A stretch of DNA of 6,716 bases from assembly GCA_012799115.1 (NCBI GenBank), contig JAAZLY010000218.1:1-6716 (forward strand). Reading direction: 5' to 3'. A program made the position numbers and the translations under genes. The notes under the pieces were generated by a model. The model worked only from the letters and a program-made list of their open reading frames with translations. It made no database searches and was not told the DNA's origin. Every line of letters begins with the position of its first letter. The stretch's first letter is position 1. The stretch is from Bacillota bacterium. GTDB taxonomy: Bacteria > Bacillota > Limnochordia > Darwinibacteriales > Darwinibacteriaceae. Shown one piece after another: positions 1 through 4,922 of the stretch.

Positions 1-1089
1 CGTCTTGGTTTTGAGGTAGAAGAACAGGCTAGTGGCAGCTGGAATGTCACCGTGCCGTCACATCGAACAGACGTAAAGATTTCCGCTGACCTAATCGAGG
101 AGATTGTCCGCATTTGGGGTCTAGAGAATCTGCCGAGCACTCTACCTGCCGACGCATCGAGCTCCGGTGGGCAGAGCAGGCGTTTGGCGTTGGCTGATAG
201 GCTTAGAGCGATGCTGGTCGGGGCAGGCCTTCAAGAGGCGTTAAGCTATACCTTTGGACGGGCGGACAATAACGATCGTCTTCTGCGTTTCAATCAACCC
301 ATGATTACGATCCAAAACCCCATTTCCGAAGACCTAGTTGCCATGCGCCATAGTCTGTTACCAGGCCTCTTGACCGCTGTTGGCCTCAATGCCAGTCGTC
401 AACAGAATCGGGTTGCCCTCTATGAGATCGGGGCAAACTATCGCCAGGCTGGCTCCCTTGAGGAACAACCTGTCGAGGAAATGCAGCTGGCTATAGCCCT
501 TTGGGGCCGTCGCCATCCCACCAACTGGGGTCTGGCGGAGCAAGAGTTTGATTTCTATGATCTAAAGGGTCTCCTAGAGATGCTTTTGCCTAGAGAGGGA
601 TTGACTTGGGAATGTGGGGCCAACCCATCATTCCACCCGGGCCGCCAGGGCCGTATTGTATACAGTGGGAAGGAAGTAGCAGTTTACGGTGAAGTGCATC
701 CTGCAGTCCTCCGCAACTTCAAGGTGACGGGGAGGGTCTATGCTGCCGAACTACAGCTTGAGTCCATCCTGGAGCTTTTCACAGCTGTCCCTCATTTCCA
801 GAGTCTGCCGAGATATCCAGCCATCGAGCGGGATCTAGCCTTCGTTGTGGATAGGAAGCAAGCTGTAGGTGAGTTGATTGCAGAACTACAGGAACTAGGG
901 GGAGAACTACTCAAAGAGGTAACCTTGTTTGACTTGTATGAAGGAAAACCGATTCCTGCCGATAAGAAGAGTGTTGCCTTCGCCCTGCGTTTCCAGGGTG
1001 ATCGCACCTTGACGGATGGGGAGATCAACTCCATTATGGAAGGCTTGGTTACTGGCCTGCGCAGCAAGTTCGGGGCCGAAATACGCTAG
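1..1089 (+). CDS. pheT: Phenylalanine--tRNA ligase beta subunit, 3' part (5' end outside window)
   Basis: This is the C-terminal 362 residues of the beta chain of the cytoplasmic (alpha-beta)2 phenylalanyl-tRNA synthetase, which charges tRNA-Phe. The frame is open from base 1, so the GTG at 52 is only an internal valine. The fragment opens in the B5 domain: the pattern RTD..., D, EE (fragment residues D24, D30, E33, E34) matches the family's Mg-binding acidic residues. A synthetase-like core domain follows (about 60-260), with the family pattern NPISEDLVAMRHSLLPGLL at 106-124. A C-terminal ferredoxin-fold anticodon-binding domain (FDX-ACB, about 266-362) carries PRYPAIERDLAFVVD, LFDLYEG and RTLTDGEIN. 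The stop is TAG at 1087. The usual family length is about 800 residues, so the tRNA-binding N-terminal half lies to the left, where pheS would be expected. No terminator is seen after the stop; zapA starts 49 bases on, probably on the same transcript. The identification is secure. Confidence 0.98.
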   Translation, partial: RLGFEVEEQASGSWNVTVPSHRTDVKISADLIEEIVRIWGLENLPSTLPADASSSGGQSRRLALADRLRAMLVGAGLQEALSYTFGRADNNDRLLRFNQPMITIQNPISEDLVAMRHSLLPGLLTAVGLNASRQQNRVALYEIGANYRQAGSLEEQPVEEMQLAIALWGRRHPTNWGLAEQEFDFYDLKGLLEMLLPREGLTWECGANPSFHPGRQGRIVYSGKEVAVYGEVHPAVLRNFKVTGRVYAAELQLESILELFTAVPHFQSLPRYPAIERDLAFVVDRKQAVGELIAELQELGGELLKEVTLFDLYEGKPIPADKKSVAFALRFQGDRTLTDGEINSIMEGLVTGLRSKFGAEIR

Positions 1090-1125
1090 AAGGAAATGTG
1101 CTCTTCGAGTAGAATTGAAAGGCGA

Positions 1126-1132
1126 GGGAGGG
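1126..1132 (+). promoter_or_regulatory. Ribosome binding site that selects the zapA start
   Basis: GGGAGGG lies directly against an ATG at 1133 but about seven bases before a second in-frame ATG at 1139. Normal Shine-Dalgarno spacing therefore favours the ATG at 1139. An upstream in-frame start near 1016 would lie inside pheT and add residues unlike ZapA. Confidence 0.75.
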
Positions 1133-1138
1133 ATGGGT

Positions 1139-1399
1139 ATGAGTGTAGAACAGGAAGTCCGCTCAGTACGGGTTCAGATCTATGGCGAGGAACATGTCCT
1201 TCGAGGTCAGGCCTCAGAAGAGTATATGAGAAACCTGGCCTCTATAGTCGACAGTAGACTGGAAGAAGTGCAGAAAAACAACCCTTTGCTTCCCCGTCAT
1301 CGCGTGGCCATTTTGGTGGCTATCAACCTCGCGAATGAACTAGAGAAGCTTTCAGCGGAGCACGCTGATCTTTTGACGCTGCTCGAAGAGGCCAACTAA
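1139..1399 (+). CDS. zapA: Cell division protein ZapA
   Basis: An 86-residue cytoplasmic protein of the ZapA family, which binds FtsZ filaments and promotes their bundling in the Z ring. The N-terminal strand region (about 8-22, VRVQIYGEEHVLRG) leads into a helix with the family pattern YMRNLASIVDSRLEEV (29-44). A long amphipathic helix follows (about 53-84) with RVAILVAINLANELEKL, the dimer/tetramer coiled coil typical of ZapA. The length is normal for the Gram-positive form. The ATG at 1139 was chosen for spacing from GGGAGGG; the ATG at 1133 would add only Met-Gly. The pheT-zapA order is a common Bacillota arrangement, and cvpA starts 14 bases after the TAA stop, so the three are probably cotranscribed. 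Nothing is unusual in the protein. Confidence 0.93.
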   Translation: MSVEQEVRSVRVQIYGEEHVLRGQASEEYMRNLASIVDSRLEEVQKNNPLLPRHRVAILVAINLANELEKLSAEHADLLTLLEEAN

Positions 1400-1413
1400 A
1401 TGGGGGTTTTCTG

Positions 1414-1974
1414 ATGATTGGAAAGTGGATCGACCTCGTCATTTTGGTATTTCTGGCCCTCGGCTTACTCAAAGGTTTGAAAAGAGGACTAGTACGGGAG
1501 TTGTTTAGCCTCATGGGGGCGATCTTGGCTATTGTAGTTGCCTACCATAGTTACCAGACCCTTGCCTTGGTGCTTCTAGACAAGTACCAGCTCTCTACTT
1601 GGCAGGCCCAAACCATTTCCTTTGTGGCCTTACTTGTAGGAATTAGCTTACTTGGTGCTTTCTTTGGTTACGTCTGGTCAAAGGCCTTGAGCTTGACGCC
1701 CTTTTCGGTATTGGATCACATTGGTGGAGCCGCCTTTGGCGTTGCCAAGGTGGGGGTTGTGGTGCTCATTTTGCTTCTGTTTCTGGGAGCATCGAATATC
1801 TCTTTTGTCAACAGTGTTCTCGACGAATCGGTGGTGGTGCAGCAAATTGCTGTACTACTTCCCTTCGTTTATGATTATCTGGATCAGTATTGGCCTGAGC
1901 AAATCCAGAGGCCACTATGGCTTTTCCCATCTCAAAACCCCGAGTCCATGGCGGGGTTTTCTTGGGTATCCTGA
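1414..1974 (+). CDS. cvpA: CvpA family membrane protein
   Basis: A 186-residue integral membrane protein of the CvpA family, named for a role in colicin V production in E. coli and linked in other bacteria to envelope stress tolerance; its exact activity is not established. Four hydrophobic segments are visible at about residues 5-20, 33-52, 67-88 and 106-126. The family features are GLKRGLVRELFSLMG after the first segment and a loop LDHIGGAAFGVAKVG before the last, corresponding to the usual D-x-x-G-x-x-x-G pattern. The ATG at 1414 follows a GGGGG run (1402-1406) by seven bases, a usable but non-canonical ribosome site. The C-terminal tail (about 174-186) is encoded across a terminator-like hairpin (1934-1963), with the TGA stop at 1972 lying beyond it. 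This tail is low-complexity and not family-conserved as far as I can judge, so the stop may have moved downstream through mutation. Confidence 0.9.
   Translation: MIGKWIDLVILVFLALGLLKGLKRGLVRELFSLMGAILAIVVAYHSYQTLALVLLDKYQLSTWQAQTISFVALLVGISLLGAFFGYVWSKALSLTPFSVLDHIGGAAFGVAKVGVVVLILLLFLGASNISFVNSVLDESVVVQQIAVLLPFVYDYLDQYWPEQIQRPLWLFPSQNPESMAGFSWVS
1934..1963 (+). terminator. Intrinsic terminator inside the 3' end of cvpA
   Basis: AAAACCCCG (1934-1942) and CGGGGTTTT (1952-1960) form a perfect 9-bp stem around a 9-base loop, followed by CTT, so the U-rich stretch is TTTTCTT (1957-1963). This is the form of a Rho-independent terminator. It lies entirely within the cvpA reading frame, ending about 9 bases before the TGA at 1972. 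It would close a pheT-zapA-cvpA transcript. The complementary strand also shows a stem with a short T run, but no convergent gene is present. Function is inferred from form only. Confidence 0.75.
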
Positions 1975-2012
1975 CGTTTGATGGGAATCTCGCCTGGAGT
2001 TGCCTAAAGGAA

Positions 2013-2066
2013 TCGCACTTGCCTTCTTGAACTGTTCAAAGCGAAGAGGGGGAAAAGCAAGTGCGA
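2013..2066 (+). promoter_or_regulatory. Inverted repeat/hairpin enclosing the amidase ribosome site and start codon
   Basis: TCGCACTTGC (2013-2022) is perfectly complementary to GCAAGTGCGA (2057-2066), and the right arm contains the GTG start at 2061. Between the arms, CTTCTT (2023-2028) can pair with AAGAGG (2044-2049, one G-U pair), which covers part of the Shine-Dalgarno AGAGGGGG (2045-2052 region). The remaining loop holds TTGAACTGTTCAA (2027-2039), itself nearly palindromic and able to form an alternative inner hairpin. In RNA the start codon, and possibly the ribosome site, would be occluded. No T run follows, so it does not look like a terminator. It could instead be a DNA operator. 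The 1975-2060 gap contains no promoter I could defend. Confidence 0.55.
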
Positions 2067-2771
2067 CAGCCTGTTGTTTTGTACTCAAATATCTGGGCTA
2101 CACTTCTCATGTTGGGCTTTTTTCTTGTTTCGGGCTGGAGCGGTTCCAACCCGCTTCTCGGTGCACCGAACCGCCAGACCGGACTTGAACATCTGCAGGG
2201 GAAGATCGTAGTCCTTGATCCTGGTCACGGGGGCGGCGATCCTGGTACCGTTGGAGTTGGACCTACCACGGAAGCAGAGAATGTGTTGGCCATTGCCTGG
2301 GAACTCAAGTCCTTGCTTGAGCGATATGGTGCCCAGGTGATTATGACGCGTCAGACAGATGCTAGTGCATCTGCGGGAACCCAGTTTGATGGGGAGAGAA
2401 ATGGACAGTTGGCCGCTAGAGTAGCTATCGCTAACCGTAGTCGCGGTCAGATTTATATTTCGCTACACAATGATTGGCACGATAATCCTCAAATTAGGGG
2501 GACGAGCGTGCATTATTATAAGAGCCAGGATCTGGCCTTGGCCGAGGTGCTACAAGAGCATCTTGTGGGTCACACAAAGGCGGTGGATCTCGGTGTGCGG
2601 CGTAGCAATTTCTACGTCCTACGCAACACGAGTATACCTGCAGCCTTGGTGGAGATTGGTTTCTTGAGCAATTCAGATGAAGCACGGCTCTTAGCCAAGC
2701 CTAGCTACCGATTAGAGGTGGCTCTAGGGCTCTTGGCGGGCATTAATGCCTATTTTGCGGGAGGATTTTAA
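2061..2771 (+). CDS. Exported N-acetylmuramoyl-L-alanine amidase, Amidase_3 family (CwlD-like size)
   Basis: A 236-residue zinc hydrolase predicted to cleave the amide bond between N-acetylmuramic acid and L-alanine of peptidoglycan, outside the membrane. A hydrophobic segment near residues 12-26 after a short N-terminus acts as a signal peptide or membrane anchor. The Amidase_3 domain spans about 48-234. The motif VLDPGHGG gives zinc ligand H56; E71 sits at the family's glutamate position; SLHND gives H136 (families more often show SxHAN); PAALVEIGFLSN gives the catalytic E198. The catalytic set is therefore complete. Length and architecture resemble CwlD, the spore-cortex muramic-lactam amidase, but vegetative amidases share the fold, so no symbol is assigned. 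GTG 2061 was chosen because AGGGGG (2047-2052) lies eight bases upstream; ATG 2109 would cut into the signal segment. It is preceded by a terminator and a hairpin, and its TAA overlaps the next gene's ribosome site. Confidence 0.9.
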   Translation: MRQPVVLYSNIWATLLMLGFFLVSGWSGSNPLLGAPNRQTGLEHLQGKIVVLDPGHGGGDPGTVGVGPTTEAENVLAIAWELKSLLERYGAQVIMTRQTDASASAGTQFDGERNGQLAARVAIANRSRGQIYISLHNDWHDNPQIRGTSVHYYKSQDLALAEVLQEHLVGHTKAVDLGVRRSNFYVLRNTSIPAALVEIGFLSNSDEARLLAKPSYRLEVALGLLAGINAYFAGGF

Positions 2772-2776
2772 GGAGG
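2770..2776 (+). promoter_or_regulatory. Strong ribosome binding site of the U32 gene overlapping the amidase stop
   Basis: AAGGAGG shares its first two bases with the amidase TAA (2769-2771) and sits seven bases before the GTG at 2784. It fixes the non-ATG start and suggests that ribosomes ending on the amidase message can reinitiate, coupling the two proteins. Confidence 0.85.
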
Positions 2777-2783
2777 AACGTCT

Positions 2784-4904
2784 GTGGAATTACTGGCCCC
2801 AGCTGGGTCTTGGGATGCTTTGCGAGCGGCGGTAGAGAACGGAGCAGATGCAGTCTACTTGGGTGGAAAGTCCTATAGCGCTCGTGCCTCGGCGGCCAAC
2901 TTCTCACCGGACGAGCTGCAACAAGCGCTAGATTATTGCCATGTTCGCGGAGTCAAAGTCTATGTAACTGTAAATACCCTCTTGAGGGAGGATGAGCTTG
3001 AGAGTGCTGTCTCATACCTAGCGGATCTGTATCAGTGGGGTGTTGATGCGGTCATTGTTCAGGACCTTGGACTGATTCGGCGGGCGCGGGAAGAGGTTCC
3101 TCAACTTGAGTTACATGCCAGTACCCAAATGACAGTGCACAACGCACTAGATTTTCGCGCCTTAGAACACCTCGGCTTTACTCGGGTTGTTCTAGCTCGT
3201 GAGCTGAGCGCTGAGGCGATCAAGGAAATCCGTAAGCAGACGCGCCTTGAACTCGAGGTGTTTGTCCATGGGGCCTTGTGTATCTGTTACTCTGGGCAAT
3301 GCTTGTTCAGTAGCCTAATCGGGGGTCGGAGTGGTAATAGGGGACAATGTGCACAGCCTTGCCGCCAACCCTATACGGTCGAAGGACTGGCTGTGCCAGG
3401 TGAATATGTGCTATCCCCAAAGGATTTGTGCCTGATTTCCCACTTGGAGCTACTCCGTGATGCTGGGGTTGCTTCACTGAAGATTGAAGGGCGTCTTAAG
3501 GGTCCTGACTATGTGGGAGTAACAGTCCGTACGTACCGGGCTGCACTTGATGGAGTCCATTACAAGAAGAAAGATTTAAGCACAGTCTTTAATCGAGGGT
3601 TTACCTCAGCCTATCTCGATCATGCGACCAAACCAGACTTGATCACCTATCAACCTCCAATCAAGGAAGAGCGATTGGGTAGTGCTTTAGAAACCTATCG
3701 CTCGCCGAAGGCCTTCCGTAAGGTGAAGGCCCATATGTGGGTACGGGCCTCTCTTGGGCAACCCTTGGAATTGAACCTCGTAGATGAGGATGGGTATCAT
3801 GTGCAAGTCTTTGGTAATGTACGAGCGAATGCTTCCCAAGGCGGGGGTCTTACAGAAGACTTGGTCCGGGAAAAACTCTTGCGGCTCGGAAACGATCCCC
3901 TTGAGATCATGGACTTGCAGATAGACTTGGGAGAGGGCTTGCACCTTCCTGTTAGTGAGCTTAACCAGGTGCGGAGAAGTCTGGTGGAGCGGTGGGAAAA
4001 CGCTCGTTTGGCACCTTATAGGGAGCGCCGTTTGGCTAGGGGGGAGAAGACTGCGAGAATGCCCAAGCAAGAAGATAGGGTGAGTGAACCGCTACTAGCA
4101 GTCACCGTATCTGACTTGCAGTCAGCTCAGGCCGCGATGGATGGGGGAGCCAACCTCATCTACTTCTCGGGTCAAACCTACAAGAGGGCACCACAGGATC
4201 CATTTTATGAACTGACCCAAACCTGGAGATTAGGGCAGGAAAAGGGAGTACAGGTTTTTGCCCACCTAGAGAGAATTACGGAGAATAACACATTGCCCCT
4301 AATCAAAGAGCACTTGCAGAAGCACGAATTTGACGGGTTCTTAGTGGGGAATTTCGGAAGCTGGGAGCTTGCTTCTGAGTTTCAGCTTCCTGTGCATACG
4401 GATTGGTCCTTCAATGTGTTTAACTCATGGGCAGTGGAACTCTTGGCCCAGGCAGGAGCGAGCTTGGTCACGGCCTCACTAGAACTTCAGCTCAGTACCA
4501 TCAAGTATCTTTGCCAGGTCTCACCGGTTCCTATGACTATCGTCGCCCACGGACCTCTAGAATCGATGGTAACCAAACATTGCATGTTCCGTGATCAGGG
4601 CTGCAAGTATCAATGCCAAAGGGAGCAACCATTGCAGCTTGTAGATAAGAAGGGTTTTGCTTTTCCCGTCTATTTTGACAGATGGTGTAATATGCACATT
4701 TTCAACTCTCGAGAACTATCCTTAATCGGGCATCTTGAACAGCTGAGATTAAGTGGAGTTCGCTATCTTAGAATTGAAGGACGTCTCAAAGAACCTGCTT
4801 GGATCGGTACTGTTGTGGACCTTTACAGGCGTGGTTTGGACGGTGAACATGTACAGATCGCAGGCGAATTTACCAAGGGCCACTACTTTCGTGGTGTCTT
4901 GTAG
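2784..4904 (+). CDS. U32 family protein (peptidase U32 / RlhA-like) with central DUF3656-type domain and duplicated U32 fold
   Basis: A 706-residue soluble protein of the U32 family. Members were named as collagenase-like peptidases, but characterised bacterial relatives (RlhA, TrhP, UbiU/UbiV) act in rRNA or tRNA hydroxylation or O2-independent ubiquinone hydroxylation, with an iron-sulfur cluster in UbiU/UbiV. The N-terminal module (about 1-280) has ELLAPAGSWDALRAAVENGADAVYLG, shown here as ELLAPAGSW (2-10) and GADAVYLGG (20-28). It also has HGALCICYSGQC (162-173), GRSGNRGQCAQPCR (181-194) and IEGRLK (234-239). Cysteines C166, C173, C189 and C193 form CX6CX15CX3C. A middle domain (about 310-410) ending in LNQVRRSLVERWENAR resembles DUF3656. 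Residues about 436-690 repeat the U32 fold with a second IEGRLK (664-669) and a different quartet, C600, C607, C611 and C635. The substrate is unknown; rRNA modification is the best guess by family. The GTG start is fixed by AAGGAGG. mutS2 follows after 18 bases. Confidence 0.9.
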   Translation: MELLAPAGSWDALRAAVENGADAVYLGGKSYSARASAANFSPDELQQALDYCHVRGVKVYVTVNTLLREDELESAVSYLADLYQWGVDAVIVQDLGLIRRAREEVPQLELHASTQMTVHNALDFRALEHLGFTRVVLARELSAEAIKEIRKQTRLELEVFVHGALCICYSGQCLFSSLIGGRSGNRGQCAQPCRQPYTVEGLAVPGEYVLSPKDLCLISHLELLRDAGVASLKIEGRLKGPDYVGVTVRTYRAALDGVHYKKKDLSTVFNRGFTSAYLDHATKPDLITYQPPIKEERLGSALETYRSPKAFRKVKAHMWVRASLGQPLELNLVDEDGYHVQVFGNVRANASQGGGLTEDLVREKLLRLGNDPLEIMDLQIDLGEGLHLPVSELNQVRRSLVERWENARLAPYRERRLARGEKTARMPKQEDRVSEPLLAVTVSDLQSAQAAMDGGANLIYFSGQTYKRAPQDPFYELTQTWRLGQEKGVQVFAHLERITENNTLPLIKEHLQKHEFDGFLVGNFGSWELASEFQLPVHTDWSFNVFNSWAVELLAQAGASLVTASLELQLSTIKYLCQVSPVPMTIVAHGPLESMVTKHCMFRDQGCKYQCQREQPLQLVDKKGFAFPVYFDRWCNMHIFNSRELSLIGHLEQLRLSGVRYLRIEGRLKEPAWIGTVVDLYRRGLDGEHVQIAGEFTKGHYFRGVL

Positions 4905-4922
4905 CGGGGTGTAATGAGGATC

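Noticed and set aside
1016..1138. Longer upstream start for zapA overlapping the end of pheT
   Set aside because: The added residues are out-of-frame translation of pheT, do not resemble ZapA, and the ribosome site fits the ATG at 1139.
1090..1138. Possible terminator in the pheT-zapA gap
   Set aside because: Only a three-base-pair stem (CTC/GAG at a TTC loop) is drawable and no T run follows.
1402..1412. GGGGTTTTCT before cvpA, identical to ten bases of the terminator at 1953-1962
   Set aside because: There is no complementary AACCCC-type arm upstream of it, so no hairpin forms; the G run is better read as the cvpA ribosome site, and the match is probably chance.
1975..2012. Possible promoter for the amidase unit (TTGATG at 1978-1983, TTGCCT at 2000-2005)
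   Set aside because: Neither has a believable -10 element at 16-18 bases spacing, and no clear sporulation sigma-factor pattern was seen.
2000..2188. Small overlapping reading frame (62 residues) across the hairpin and the amidase N-terminus
   Set aside because: It starts from a non-ATG codon without a good ribosome site, has no recognisable features and overlaps the well-supported amidase in another frame.
4914..4922. Alternative mutS2 start three codons upstream
   Set aside because: It remains possible, but the ATG at 4923 gives a start that matches the remembered B. subtilis MutS2 N-terminus; ribosome-site spacing does not settle the matter.
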